From NCBI RefSeq assembly GCF_027594545.1, contig NZ_CP115160.1, positions 1,745,001 to 1,809,000 on the forward strand: a DNA stretch of 64,000 nucleotides. Reading direction: 5' to 3'. Position numbers and translations under genes: made by a program. Shown here in pieces: positions 46,890 through 57,136 of this stretch. A model generated the notes under the pieces. The model saw nothing but the letters and a program-made list of their open reading frames with translations, made no database searches and was not told the origin of the DNA. Every line of letters begins with the position of its first letter. Position 1 is the first letter of the stretch. The DNA comes from Algoriphagus sp. TR-M9. GTDB lineage: Bacteria; Bacteroidota; Bacteroidia; Cytophagales; Cyclobacteriaceae.

Positions 46890-47501
46890 ATGCAACTATA
46901 TCAGCCACTCAACGAAACAGTCAAGAAAGCGAAATCTCTTCCTATTGAAGGATCCAGAAAAGAAGTTCTTCAGGTTTTGATAGCCTATATTCAAGAGAAA
47001 GTTGACTCGGGTTCAGATGTGAATTTGAACTTTATTTGTACTCACAATTCCCGGAGAAGCCAGTTCTCCCAGATTTGGGCGCAAACCGCAGCGGATTATT
47101 TTAATATCCCGGTCAATTGTTATTCAGGGGGTGTAGAGGTGACAGCATTTAATGAAAGAGCTGTTGATTCCGTCAAAAGAAGTGGCTTTCAGGTCAATAA
47201 AGATGGAGATGATAATCCGCGGTATATGATCAGGCATAGTGCTAGTGCCAAACCAATCCTGGCTTTTTCGAAGCTTTTTGATGATTCTATCAACAAGGTC
47301 GAACGTTTTGCGGCAGTCATGACCTGTTCGCATGCCGATGAGAACTGTCCCTTTATTCCGGGCACAGAGCAGCGTATCCCCGTTCGGTATAAGGATCCAA
47401 AAAAGTATGACGATACATCCGAGGAGCAAGCGAGGTATGATGAACGCTCGCTTCAGATCGCCTCAGAAATGTTTCATGTATTTAGTCAAATAAAACTGTA
47501 A
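46890..47501 (+). CDS. arsC: Low-molecular-weight phosphatase-type arsenate reductase
   Basis: A 203-residue protein from ATG 46890 (MQLYQPLNE). The PTP-loop CTHNSRR (C50 to R56, CX5R) is the catalytic pocket of thioredoxin-type arsenate reductases and LMW phosphatases. Extra cysteines lie in VNCYSGG and [10 protein letters not shown], which could act in the disulfide relay. It is longer than the 130-140-residue ArsC of Bacillus and fits a Bacteroidota subgroup of about 200 residues. It turns arsenate into arsenite for export by the acr3 product encoded 2 bp downstream. Confidence 0.87.
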   Translation: MQLYQPLNETVKKAKSLPIEGSRKEVLQVLIAYIQEKVDSGSDVNLNFICTHNSRRSQFSQIWAQTAADYFNIPVNCYSGGVEVTAFNERAVDSVKRSGFQVNKDGDDNPRYMIRHSASAKPILAFSKLFDDSINKVERFAAVMTCSHADENCPFIPGTEQRIPVRYKDPKKYDDTSEEQARYDERSLQIASEMFHVFSQIKL

Positions 47502-47503
47502 AC

Positions 47504-48565
47504 ATGGCCACTAAAGAAAGAAAGTTAAGTTTTCTGGATAAAAACCTGACCTGGTGGATTTTCCTGGCCATGGGGCTGGGAGTGGGGATTGGATATGTAT
47601 TTCCATCCAGTTCCGGTATTATCAATTCATTCAGTACAGGCAGCACGAATATCCCCATTGCAATAGGCTTGATTTTGATGATGTATCCCCCCTTGGCCAA
47701 GGTAGATTATAAGCTTTTGCCAAAGGTTTTTAAAAATGTCAGAATCCTAAGTATTTCCCTTGTGCTGAACTGGGTAATCGGTCCTGTTTTAATGTTTGTG
47801 CTAGCATTGGTTTTCTTGCATGATTATCCAGAATATATGGTCGGCTTGATTCTGATAGGTTTGGCCAGGTGTATTGCGATGGTTTTGGTGTGGAATGACT
47901 TGGCAGAAGGAAGCAGCGAATATGGCGCTGGGCTGGTGGCATTAAATAGTATTTTTCAGGTTTTCATGTACAGTTTTTATGCTTGGCTGTTTATTACGGT
48001 TCTGCCGCCATTTTTTGGTTATGAGGGCTCCATAGTTGACATATCTATAGGGACTATCGCTGAGAGTGTGGCCATATACCTAGGAATTCCATTCTTAGCT
48101 GGGCAATTGAGTCGAGTGGTTTTGGTGAAAATAAAAGGTGAGGACTGGTATAAAACTGTCTTTATCCCAGCTATTTCCCCTTTGACGCTGATGGCATTGC
48201 TTTTTACTATAGTGGTCATGTTCTCACTGAAAGGAGAGCTGATCGTAGAGATTCCTATGGATGTGGTGCGAATAGCAATTCCATTGCTGATCTACTTCAC
48301 TCTGATGTTTATCATAGGTTTTTTCTTCAGCAAGGCAATGGGAGCCAGCTATGATAAAAACGCTGCGATAGCCTTTACTGCAGCTGGCAATAACTTTGAA
48401 CTGGCGATAGCAGTGGCGATAGCGGTTTTTGGACTGGAGTCTGGCCAAGCTTTTACCGGAGTCATCGGTCCCCTGGTAGAGGTTCCCGCATTAATTTTAT
48501 TGGTTCGGGTGTCTTTTTGGCTTCGCGATAAGTATTATGGAATAGTGGATCTTCCACAGAAATGA
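47504..48565 (+). CDS. acr3: Arsenite efflux transporter Acr3
   Basis: A 353-residue ten-helix inner-membrane carrier of the ACR3 (BASS-superfamily) type. Family marks include [12 protein letters not shown], the substrate-helix [20 protein letters not shown] with its cysteine, and [21 protein letters not shown] near the end. It exports arsenite using the proton gradient. It starts 2 bp after the arsC stop and completes the operon. ArsB is unlikely given these motifs. Confidence 0.93.
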   Translation: MATKERKLSFLDKNLTWWIFLAMGLGVGIGYVFPSSSGIINSFSTGSTNIPIAIGLILMMYPPLAKVDYKLLPKVFKNVRILSISLVLNWVIGPVLMFVLALVFLHDYPEYMVGLILIGLARCIAMVLVWNDLAEGSSEYGAGLVALNSIFQVFMYSFYAWLFITVLPPFFGYEGSIVDISIGTIAESVAIYLGIPFLAGQLSRVVLVKIKGEDWYKTVFIPAISPLTLMALLFTIVVMFSLKGELIVEIPMDVVRIAIPLLIYFTLMFIIGFFFSKAMGASYDKNAAIAFTAAGNNFELAIAVAIAVFGLESGQAFTGVIGPLVEVPALILLVRVSFWLRDKYYGIVDLPQK

Positions 48566-48689
48566 GAGTGAAGACAGGATGGGTAGCTGTGCAAAGGGTC
48601 TGAAAAAAAGGAGTTGACTTTAGCTGAATGATGGGAAGCTTTAGTAAAATTCCTATATTCACTTCAAACCTAAAAACCTATCTTAACCT

Positions 48690-49574
48690 ATGAAAAAGTT
48701 CTTTTTAACTTCATTAGTCTTTGCCTTAGTTTTAGCTGTAGCAGTAGCTCAGGATTATAAATCCCGGACTGTAGAGGATGGTGGTACCGGAGTCTATTCG
48801 GCTATTATGGAATCAGATCCTTCATTGCGCACTCACACTATTTTCCGACCAAAAGACTTGACTCCCTTTGGCGAAACAGAAAAGCTTCCCATCATCGCCT
48901 GGGGAAACGGAGCCTGTGCAAATTCTCCTTGGGAACATGTGAATTTCCTGAGTGAAGTAGCTTCACATGGATTTTTAGTAGTGGCGATTGGTCCCATGCC
49001 TGAAGAGGGAGAGCGGTCTAGGGATAGATCAAAATCATCTCAGCTGATCGACGCCATAGACTGGGCTATAGCCGCAAATGAAGATTCGAGCAGTCCCTAT
49101 TATGGTAAAATAGATGTTTCGAAAATTTCTGTAAGTGGCATGTCATGCGGAGGTTTGCAAACGCTGGAAGCCGCGCCAGATCCTAGAATTACCACTGTAG
49201 TGGTTTGTAATAGCGGTATTTTAGGTAATCCCGGACAGGGTATGCCCGGTATGCCCGCTCTTAAAAAGGACCATTTAGAAAAGTTACATTCACCTACCTT
49301 GTACTTGCTCGGTGGGGAATCTGATATAGCTTATAACAATGGAATGGATGATTTTAATAGAATAAATCACGTTCCGGTATTTGTGGGAAATATGGATGTG
49401 GGGCATGGTGGTACCTATGCTCAAAAGCATGGAGGAGAGTTTGCCAGAGTAGCTACAGCATGGTATTTATGGCAATTGAAAGGTGACCAAGAAGCCGGTA
49501 AATTGTTTCAGGGAAATCCAAGCGCTCTTTCTAAATCACCTGATTGGACGGTGGAAAAAAAGATGATGCCTTAA
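48690..49574 (+). CDS. Secreted alpha/beta hydrolase (dienelactone hydrolase/PETase-like fold)
   Basis: A 294-residue exported hydrolase. The signal peptide (FFLTSLVFALVLAVAVAQ) is followed by an alpha/beta hydrolase core: LPIIAWGNGACANSPW, the nucleophile elbow GMSCGG (S152), and GESDIAY with an aspartate before a late histidine in MDVGHGGTY. The overall pattern resembles the chlorophyllase/poly(ethylene terephthalate)-hydrolase-like group. The substrate is not known. It sits 125 bp after acr3 and is followed by a hairpin terminator, so it is probably a separate unit. Confidence 0.83.
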   Translation: MKKFFLTSLVFALVLAVAVAQDYKSRTVEDGGTGVYSAIMESDPSLRTHTIFRPKDLTPFGETEKLPIIAWGNGACANSPWEHVNFLSEVASHGFLVVAIGPMPEEGERSRDRSKSSQLIDAIDWAIAANEDSSSPYYGKIDVSKISVSGMSCGGLQTLEAAPDPRITTVVVCNSGILGNPGQGMPGMPALKKDHLEKLHSPTLYLLGGESDIAYNNGMDDFNRINHVPVFVGNMDVGHGGTYAQKHGGEFARVATAWYLWQLKGDQEAGKLFQGNPSALSKSPDWTVEKKMMP

Positions 49575-49620
49575 GGGCTAGTCCTGAATAGACGTTATAG
49601 TTTTTAAGGATAAATTTGGC

Positions 49621-49655
49621 TAGCATCGGGTTTCGACTCGGTGCTATTTTTGTTT
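49621..49655 (+). terminator. Terminator of the alpha/beta hydrolase gene
   Basis: TAGCATCG (49621-49628) pairs with CGGTGCTA (49639-49646) with one G-U, followed by a T-rich tail. Confidence 0.7.
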
Positions 49656-49783
49656 TTGTAGGTTCTAATCATGTTGGTGTTTTGTTGGTGCATTTTGAAT
49701 TACAGTGAAACGGGAATTGATGCAAATAGAATAAGAAACCCCATTTTTCTATTTCATTTTAAACTTTGATTTCAGTATTAGAG

Positions 49784-49791
49784 TACCTTTG
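49784..49791 (+). promoter_or_regulatory. -7 box of the COG2509 gene
   Basis: TACCTTTG, an exact TAnnTTTG match, 26 bp before the ATG at 49818. A TTTG at 49765-49768 is upstream with 15-bp spacing, shorter than usual. Confidence 0.45.
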
Positions 49792-49817
49792 TAAAACTTA
49801 AGGATAACTACCTTACC

Positions 49818-51398
49818 ATGAAGAAAGAACTCCAACTTACCCTGGCGCCTGAGGTAGCCTATATTCCCGAACTTTTTAAAGAAGTGGCCTTGAGAACTGC
49901 TCAAATCCCTTCGGATAAGGACCAGGTTTTTGTAAGGCAAGTCAAAAGATCCATTGATGCCAGAGGCAGAAATGTCAAAATTAATGTACAGGCCGAAATT
50001 TTTGTAAATGAAACCCCGGGTGCCCTCCTGGACTATGAGCCCAGTTACAAGAATGTGCACCAGTCAGACCCTATAGTTATTGTAGGAGCGGGTCCTGCAG
50101 GCCTATTTGCTGCTTTGCGTGCCATAGAACTAGGGATAAAACCTATCCTAATCGAAAGAGGTAAGGATGTGAGAGCTAGAAGGCGTGATCTTGCAGCGAT
50201 CAATAAGGAGCACCTTGTAAATCCGGATTCCAATTATTGTTTTGGGGAAGGTGGAGCAGGTACTTACTCGGATGGGAAACTCTATACCCGATCTAAAAAG
50301 CGGGGAGATGTAAGGAGAATCATGGAGATTCTGGTAGCCCATGGAGCCACCGAAGAGATATTGGTCGATGCACACCCCCATATCGGAACCAATAAATTAC
50401 CGAAACTAGTGGAGGATCTTCGCGAAACTATCCTGGCCTTTGGTGGTGAGGTTTTATTTGATACTCGAGTGGAAGACTTTGTATTGGAAGGCAATGAACT
50501 CAAGGGGGTAATCACCCAAAATGGAGATAAGATACTCGGAGAAGGTGTGATTTTGGCTACAGGCCACTCGGCGAGGGATATTTTTGAATTGCTCCAACGA
50601 AAGCAAATTGTAATAGAAGCGAAGCCTTTTGCACTGGGGGTTCGAATCGAGCATAGCCAGAATTTAATCGACAGCATTCAGTATAAATGCGGCTTGGACA
50701 GAGGACCATATTTGCCAGCATCCGCCTATTCCTTGGTGCAGCAGACAGCGTTTAATAAGAAGCAGCGAGGCGTTTTTAGCTTTTGCATGTGTCCAGGTGG
50801 CTTTATCGTCCCAGCGGCCACTTCTCCTGGTGAGTTGGTGGTGAATGGTATGAGTCCAAGCAGGAGAGATGGGAAATTTGCCAATTCAGGCATAGTGGTT
50901 TCTGTGGAACTGGAGGATCTTCCAAAGTACCGTAAGTTTGGTCCCTTGGCAGCGATGCATTTCCAAGCAGATATAGAGCAGAAAGCCTGGGCAATGGGAG
51001 GAAAAAGCCAAGTGGCGCCCGCCCAGCGTATGGTTGATTTTGTGGAGCAAAAAGTGAGTACCAAGCTGCTGGACACCTCCTACCAACCCGGGCTGAATTC
51101 CGTGGATATGAACGAAGTTTTACCTGACTTTATTTCTGCGAGGCTTGCCATGGCCTTCAAGTCTTTTGGACAAAAAATGAAGGGGTATTATACCAATGAT
51201 TCCCAACTGATAGGAGTAGAAAGCAGAACTTCATCCCCAGTCAGAATACCTAGAGACAGGGAAAGTTTTGAACATGTTCAGATCAAAAGACTGTATCCTT
51301 GTGGGGAAGGTGCTGGCTATGCGGGAGGAATCGTATCAGCCGCCATGGATGGAGAGAGATGTGCAGAGAAGCTCATTGAAGCTTATGTGAGGCGCTGA
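49818..51398 (+). CDS. FAD-dependent dehydrogenase, COG2509 family
   Basis: A 526-residue flavoprotein. An N-terminal domain of about 85 residues precedes the FAD-binding VIVGAGPAGLFAALRA (about 91-106) with its ERG acidic end, then CFGEGGAGTYSDGKLYTR, the second dinucleotide region ILATGHSARDIF and the C-terminal flavin contact CGEGAGYAGGIVSAAMDG. The same layout is seen in COG2509 proteins, which are widespread and lack a settled reaction. It is cytoplasmic, with no signal peptide, and monocistronic, with a good -7 box ahead. Confidence 0.88.
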   Translation: MKKELQLTLAPEVAYIPELFKEVALRTAQIPSDKDQVFVRQVKRSIDARGRNVKINVQAEIFVNETPGALLDYEPSYKNVHQSDPIVIVGAGPAGLFAALRAIELGIKPILIERGKDVRARRRDLAAINKEHLVNPDSNYCFGEGGAGTYSDGKLYTRSKKRGDVRRIMEILVAHGATEEILVDAHPHIGTNKLPKLVEDLRETILAFGGEVLFDTRVEDFVLEGNELKGVITQNGDKILGEGVILATGHSARDIFELLQRKQIVIEAKPFALGVRIEHSQNLIDSIQYKCGLDRGPYLPASAYSLVQQTAFNKKQRGVFSFCMCPGGFIVPAATSPGELVVNGMSPSRRDGKFANSGIVVSVELEDLPKYRKFGPLAAMHFQADIEQKAWAMGGKSQVAPAQRMVDFVEQKVSTKLLDTSYQPGLNSVDMNEVLPDFISARLAMAFKSFGQKMKGYYTNDSQLIGVESRTSSPVRIPRDRESFEHVQIKRLYPCGEGAGYAGGIVSAAMDGERCAEKLIEAYVRR

Positions 51399-51692
51399 GT
51401 TGACCTTTTAGGATAAATCAGTTTTTCGCCACTTTTAGTTATGGTTTTTCCGTTTTTTATATACTGAATTTAGATGTTCATCTTTACTTTTTTCTCCTGA
51501 ATAATCTTTATTTTAGGACTAAGATTCTCTTGGTAAGTTTGTTGTGTGTATGACGTCAACAAGTCATTTTAGGATACATTGATGTCTTTTTTTATTAGAT
51601 ACTTTGACTCCTTTGGTAGGCAAAGGCTCCAAAAATCCTAAGCACATCTTTTTCGGGAGAATAGTTAGCTGAAACTTATAAATTTTTATACC
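51399..51692. other. Leader region of the CHAT protein gene
   Basis: 294 bp, AT-rich. An 8-bp palindrome TGACGTCA lies at 51551-51558. No convincing -7 box or terminator was found. Confidence 0.4.
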
Positions 51693-54600
51693 ATGGCAAA
51701 TTTGAAAATCAGATTAAAAGGGCAAGATCATTTACCGTTTTTGGCTGGGGAGGATGCCGGCTTTGAATTATATGATTTAAGTAAGGCATACACAGTGCTG
51801 AGCCCCACGCGAGGAGATGTGCCCGAGCAGATTATTGAAGTGGATGATGACACCATTGTGGAGTTGGCGTTTGAGGATGATACCGTTTGGATGGGGGATA
51901 GCGAGACTATTCGAACGATTTTTCCTGATGGATTAACACGCTCAGCCGATGGTGATGTACTTTACCTTCCGGATGAAATCGAGTCTGAAACTCAAGAAAG
52001 AGGCATTTTTAAGAAAATTGCCCTGAAACTGGTCAAGATTTTTGTCAAAAAGAAAGTCATTCAGCCCAAAATGCGCGAACTGGCTTTTAAGCTGGAAAAT
52101 AAACAGTTGGCATTTCCTGGTGAAGATTATGAGCAAGTGAATGCGGGGGTATTGGCTAGGTGTAGCCCTCAAATAGAACTCAGCACATTGGAGTTTGACA
52201 GTAATGGCAAAGCCAAACTCAAGACGGATGCTCCCTACTTATTGCTGCTTCACGGGACAGCTTCATCCACTCAGAATTCCTTTGGTGATTTGAAAAAAAG
52301 CAGGGAATGGTTGGATCTTTTCAACGCTCAAAGTCCGACCTTCAAATTCAAAAAGGAAAATATTCTGGCTTTTCAGCACAGGTCTCTAACGGCAAGCCCA
52401 TTGGAGAATATTCTGGATTTAGTGAAAAGTTTGCCAAAAGGTATAGAACTGCATCTCCTGAGCCAGTCGCGTGGAGGGCTTTTGGCCGAATTACTGGCCC
52501 GCTGCTGTGCGGATTCAGAAGACCTGTCTGTAGGTTTTGATGATGCGGAGATAGCACTTTTACTCAAGTCGGAAAGAGATAAGGACCTGAGTGTAATCAA
52601 AGAAATCTCAGAAGTCATAAAAGGTAGGGAGATCAAAGTAACTTCCATGGTGCGGGTGGCCGGCCCTGCCAATGGTACCACCTTGGCCTCGAAGCGACTG
52701 AATATATACTTGAACGTCACTTTTAACCTGATCGGTTTGGCAGTGGGGCATGTGGGAAATCCCATTTATGTTGCCTTCAAGGAATTTGTGATGGGCGCTG
52801 TCGCCTGTAAGGATAATGTAGATGTGCTTCCTGGTCTGGAAGCGATGAACCCAGAGTCTCCATTTATCAAGGCCCTGAACAATCAGAATTCTAAGGTCAA
52901 AATAAAATTCCCATTGCTCGTAGTGGGTGGTTCGGCAGAGCTTAGTGTAAGTTTCAAGACGCTGGTGGTGCTTTTGGGTAAGTTTTTCTTTAGAGGGAAA
53001 AATGACCTGGTGGTGGATACAGAGAGTATGAAATGGGGATCTCCCAGAGTGGATGATCAGGTAGGGGTTTATATTGAGGAAAGCGGTAAAATAGATCACT
53101 TCAAGTATTTTTGTACGCCTGCTACGCTGAAGGCTATAATTGCTGGTCTTTCTGCCATATCGGGTAGCATTCCGGTAGAGTTTACTTTGCGTAGCAAGAC
53201 CAAAGACCGTGGAGCCTTCGGTATTGAGCACGGATCTTATGCCAGGGATAAGGTTACTGGGGATAGACCGATTCTGATTCTTATCCCTGGCATTATGGGG
53301 TCGAATATAGGCCTGAGCGGAGATGATAAGGATAAGTTGGTTTGGATCAATTATCTGAAGTTTTTCTCCGGAAACTTAGAAAATCTGGATCTCAATAAAG
53401 ATGAAGAAATAGGGCTCACTGCCACTTCTTTGATCAAAACATCCTACAAAAATCTGGGAGAACGACTTTCGAATACCTATGATATTGTCACTTTTCAGTT
53501 TGACTGGAGAAAGCCGCTAAAAGAAGCCACGGATATTTTTGAGAAAAAGGTTGATCAGCTTTTGAAAAAAAATCAGCCTATCAAAATTGTGGCGCATAGC
53601 ATGGGGGGAGTTTTGGTGCGTGATTTTATGGTTTACCACAAGGATACCTGGAAAAGACTAAATGAATCTAAAGGATTTAAGGGGGTGTTTTTAGGCTCGC
53701 CGTTGGGAGGTTCTTTCCGCATTCCTTATGTGCTATTTGGCCATGATGGTATTATCAAATTGCTTGGTAAAATTGATATCAAACACTCCACTAAGGAGCT
53801 CTTGGAAATATTCTGCGACTTCCCGGGAATTCTAAATCTACTACCTATAGATCAGAATGGGGCGTACGACTTTTCAGACCGAAAACTCTGGGAAAATCTA
53901 CGTATAGCCCATGGAGACAATACCTGGCCCATTCCTTCTAAAGAACGGTTGAAAGAATTTGGAGAGCACCAAAAGGCGATTTGGAATGCTGAAAAGCAAA
54001 AGGACGAAAAGCAAATTGATTTCTCGAACTTTTCATACATCGCAGGGCAAAGTGGGAAGAAAAGTTTTACCATATCCAATCTGGAAATCGAAGATGAAAA
54101 GCTCGTATTCTATGCCACCAACGAGGGCGATGAAAGTGTGACCTGGGCTTCAGGAATCCCCAAAAGTATGCGGGAAAAGAAGTCCGTCTACTACGCCAAT
54201 GTCACCCATGGTAGCCTTTCAAAAGACAAAACCCTGTTTCAGGGTATAGAGGACCTTTTGGCTTTTGGCGAAACCAAGCGACTGCAAAATGGACTTCCTG
54301 TAAGCAGGGGTGTAGAGAAGGAATTCGTGCCAGTACAGCCTGAAATTTTTGATATTTCAGAGGAAAATGTCTTCGGTACCTTATTGGGGATTAATGAAGA
54401 AAAAGAGCTTTGGCACAATGAAAAACCAATCTCTGTAGTCGTGACCCATGGAGATTTGAAATATGCGCAGTACCCCGTTCTCGCTGGGCATTTCGAGCAG
54501 GATGTGATCTTAAATGCTGAGGCGGCTATAGATAAGCAATTGGGCGGAGAACTGAGCAGACTGTACTCGCTGGGACTTTATCCGGGTAAAATTGGTTCCA

Positions 54601-57131
54601 ATCAAATTGTATTGAATGAATCTGATGCTAATACTACTTTCAAAGGTGGGATTATAATTGGTTTGGGTACTCAGGGAGAGCTTTCGGGCTATTATTTAAT
54701 CAACTCAGTAGAAAAAGGGGTGGCTAGATACCTGACGATCAAAAAGGATCATGAAAATGATGGGGGAGTAGATGTTGATCTTCAATTGAATGGAATTTCT
54801 GTCATCGCCATTGCAAATAATTATGGTGGCCTATCTACGGACAATTCGATCCGGGCCATCATTTCAGGAGTGCAGCGTGCCAACAGAAATGTTCAAAAAA
54901 CGTACGGGGGAAAAATAAAGGGCATAGAGGAAATCGAAATCATCGAACTGTACAACGATAGGGCGCTATCAATTCTTAAGACCATACAGCGTCTGAATGA
55001 TGAGAATCAAAAAGACTATAATATTAATTTCAAAGGAAATGGACTGAAGTATAGTCTGGGTAAGCAGATCCGGGTTCCTTTTGATTATTCTTCCGATTGG
55101 TGGACTAGAATCAATGTGAGCCATTTTAAAGATCATCTGGAAGAGTTAGGGACTATGGAAAAACTCCGCATGTCTATTACTACAAACGGAGCCAGTGAAA
55201 AGGTGGAAAGTATCCCGTCCAGCGATCAGACGCTTGATATTCTGTTGAAACAGATGACTGTGGACAATCAGTTTTCCCCGGAGATTGCCACAGCCATGTT
55301 TGAGCTTTTGGTGCCCTTACCTTTTAAGGAAGAGCTCAAGCGGCTAAATAATATCAATTGGGTGCTGGATACCGCGTCAGCAGCTTATCCTTGGGAAATG
55401 CTTTTGGATGCGGTAGATTCTACGCCGCTTTGCGTCAATATAGGCATGGTTCGTCAGTTGGCTACCGGTAATTCCAGGGGAAAAATCGCAAAGGTACCTG
55501 AATCTACCGCTCTGGTGATTGGAGATCCGGTATTGGAAGAATACATGCCACAGCTGCCAGGTGCCAAGCAAGAGGCTTTAGCAGTAAGTGAAGTTCTGCG
55601 AAAAGAAGATTTCGATATAGTTAGCTTAGTAAATACCAAAGCCACGGATATTCTATTGGGCATGTTTTCCAAAAATCATAAAATCATCCATCTGGCAGGA
55701 CATGGGGTATTCAGGCATGGTGAGCGAAAATCCACCGGAATGGTAATCGGAAACAATACTTTCTTGACCCCGGGTCAGATTGCGGGTATGAGCTCTTCTG
55801 CGGAACTGATTTTTGTGAATTGCTGCTATCTGGGTCAGATGGACAATGAAGCTGAACTGAGAAGTCAACAGAGTAATAAGTTTGCTGCAAATATCGGTAC
55901 TCAGTTGATCAACAATGGGGCAAGGGCAGTAATCGTAGCGGGATGGGCTGTGGATGATACAGCTGCGTTGGATTTTTCAATGGAGTTTTACAGAAATATG
56001 TTCAATGGTTATGGATTTGGTGAGGCTGTCAAACGTGCCAGGGCATTTATTTACAATAGCCCGAAAAGCAAAAGGACTAATACATGGGGAGCATTTCAGT
56101 GCTATGGAGATCCATTTTATAAATTGGTGGAGAAATCAGAAGGGGAAGTACAAGACCACAACCTTTGTAGGGAGGAATTGGAAATCGAGTTGGAAAATCT
56201 CCTGGAAATGATGTCTGCCAATGAGTTTGATATAGCTTATGTGAGTGAAAGGATAGAAAACATACACAAACTTTCGGAAGAAAGAGGACGGTCAAACTCC
56301 CGTATCAAAGAGCTGATAGCCAGTGTGTATGCAGGTGTCATGAATTATGATAAAGCCTGCACTAGCTATCAGAAACTATTTGAGCAAGAGAAATCCGGTT
56401 ATTCTGTCAGAGCCTTTGAGCAGTACTGTAATATCAGGGCAAAATTTGCGATACAGCAGCAGGTCCAAGGGAAATTAAAGAGGGAAGAGACACTGAAGAA
56501 AATCAACGAGGTCATTTCCGATCTACAGGATATGAACCGGCTGCTAGGCGAAACCAGTGAGCGGATTTCTTTGCTGGGAAGCACTTTCAAGAGAAGATTG
56601 CAATTTAGCCTATCTGGAAATGATGTGGATATGGAAGCGCTGGAAAAAGCGATGAATGCCTACCAAGAGGCCAGTGAGAAATGCAATCATTCTGACCCTT
56701 ATCCCCTGTGCAATTGGTTGACGATTTACCAATTAAAAGTGTGGAAGGAGGGAAAATCCACAAGGCGAAAAGCAGATGTTAATGCCGGGGTGGCAGCACT
56801 ACATAAATTGAGAGAGGAAGCAGTCAAGCGACAAAGTCCTACTGATGACTATTGGAGTGTTTCGCATTTAGCCAGCATGGCTTTGACTTCCCTTTTGCTG
56901 GAATACTCTGAAGAAAACAATGAGAAAGCACTAAAAAGCAATTTGATGCTTTGGACCAAGGCGGGGCATGCTGGACATAAAGCTGCCGAAACTGAGCATT
57001 TGGACCTACTGATTTCCTTCTTGAAAACACTAAAAAACCCGGAGGAAGAGGGTGATGTTCCATTTAAAAACTTCAAAGCAATCTATAAGACTATAGAAAC
57101 ACTTAAAAGAACCTTTGAGGGCAAGTCTTAG
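51693..57131 (+). CDS. Giant CHAT-protease protein with two lipase/esterase-like modules and a helical C-terminus
   Basis: An 1812-residue cytoplasmic protein with no signal peptide. Order: N-terminal beta-rich region (1-150); alpha/beta hydrolase 1 (about 180-480) with LLLLHGTASS and the elbow LSQSRGG (S259); alpha/beta hydrolase 2 (about 505-840), LCAT/lipase-like, with LIPGIMGSN and VAHSMGG (S636); a macro/aminopeptidase-N-like region (about 880-1110: VVTHGDLKYAQYPVLAGHFEQ); a CHAT domain (about 1220-1475) with the catalytic histidine in LAGHG (H1337) and cysteine in NCCYLG (C1378 the likely nucleophile); and a helical TPR-like tail (1490-1812). CHAT domains are caspase-like proteases used in cell-death and anti-phage systems; joined to lipases, this may be a self-contained effector (inference). 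It stands alone, convergent with the GH99-like gene. Confidence 0.85.
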   Translation: MANLKIRLKGQDHLPFLAGEDAGFELYDLSKAYTVLSPTRGDVPEQIIEVDDDTIVELAFEDDTVWMGDSETIRTIFPDGLTRSADGDVLYLPDEIESETQERGIFKKIALKLVKIFVKKKVIQPKMRELAFKLENKQLAFPGEDYEQVNAGVLARCSPQIELSTLEFDSNGKAKLKTDAPYLLLLHGTASSTQNSFGDLKKSREWLDLFNAQSPTFKFKKENILAFQHRSLTASPLENILDLVKSLPKGIELHLLSQSRGGLLAELLARCCADSEDLSVGFDDAEIALLLKSERDKDLSVIKEISEVIKGREIKVTSMVRVAGPANGTTLASKRLNIYLNVTFNLIGLAVGHVGNPIYVAFKEFVMGAVACKDNVDVLPGLEAMNPESPFIKALNNQNSKVKIKFPLLVVGGSAELSVSFKTLVVLLGKFFFRGKNDLVVDTESMKWGSPRVDDQVGVYIEESGKIDHFKYFCTPATLKAIIAGLSAISGSIPVEFTLRSKTKDRGAFGIEHGSYARDKVTGDRPILILIPGIMGSNIGLSGDDKDKLVWINYLKFFSGNLENLDLNKDEEIGLTATSLIKTSYKNLGERLSNTYDIVTFQFDWRKPLKEATDIFEKKVDQLLKKNQPIKIVAHSMGGVLVRDFMVYHKDTWKRLNESKGFKGVFLGSPLGGSFRIPYVLFGHDGIIKLLGKIDIKHSTKELLEIFCDFPGILNLLPIDQNGAYDFSDRKLWENLRIAHGDNTWPIPSKERLKEFGEHQKAIWNAEKQKDEKQIDFSNFSYIAGQSGKKSFTISNLEIEDEKLVFYATNEGDESVTWASGIPKSMREKKSVYYANVTHGSLSKDKTLFQGIEDLLAFGETKRLQNGLPVSRGVEKEFVPVQPEIFDISEENVFGTLLGINEEKELWHNEKPISVVVTHGDLKYAQYPVLAGHFEQDVILNAEAAIDKQLGGELSRLYSLGLYPGKIGSNQIVLNESDANTTFKGGIIIGLGTQGELSGYYLINSVEKGVARYLTIKKDHENDGGVDVDLQLNGISVIAIANNYGGLSTDNSIRAIISGVQRANRNVQKTYGGKIKGIEEIEIIELYNDRALSILKTIQRLNDENQKDYNINFKGNGLKYSLGKQIRVPFDYSSDWWTRINVSHFKDHLEELGTMEKLRMSITTNGASEKVESIPSSDQTLDILLKQMTVDNQFSPEIATAMFELLVPLPFKEELKRLNNINWVLDTASAAYPWEMLLDAVDSTPLCVNIGMVRQLATGNSRGKIAKVPESTALVIGDPVLEEYMPQLPGAKQEALAVSEVLRKEDFDIVSLVNTKATDILLGMFSKNHKIIHLAGHGVFRHGERKSTGMVIGNNTFLTPGQIAGMSSSAELIFVNCCYLGQMDNEAELRSQQSNKFAANIGTQLINNGARAVIVAGWAVDDTAALDFSMEFYRNMFNGYGFGEAVKRARAFIYNSPKSKRTNTWGAFQCYGDPFYKLVEKSEGEVQDHNLCREELEIELENLLEMMSANEFDIAYVSERIENIHKLSEERGRSNSRIKELIASVYAGVMNYDKACTSYQKLFEQEKSGYSVRAFEQYCNIRAKFAIQQQVQGKLKREETLKKINEVISDLQDMNRLLGETSERISLLGSTFKRRLQFSLSGNDVDMEALEKAMNAYQEASEKCNHSDPYPLCNWLTIYQLKVWKEGKSTRRKADVNAGVAALHKLREEAVKRQSPTDDYWSVSHLASMALTSLLLEYSEENNEKALKSNLMLWTKAGHAGHKAAETEHLDLLISFLKTLKNPEEEGDVPFKNFKAIYKTIETLKRTFEGKS

Positions 57132-57136
57132 CCCTT

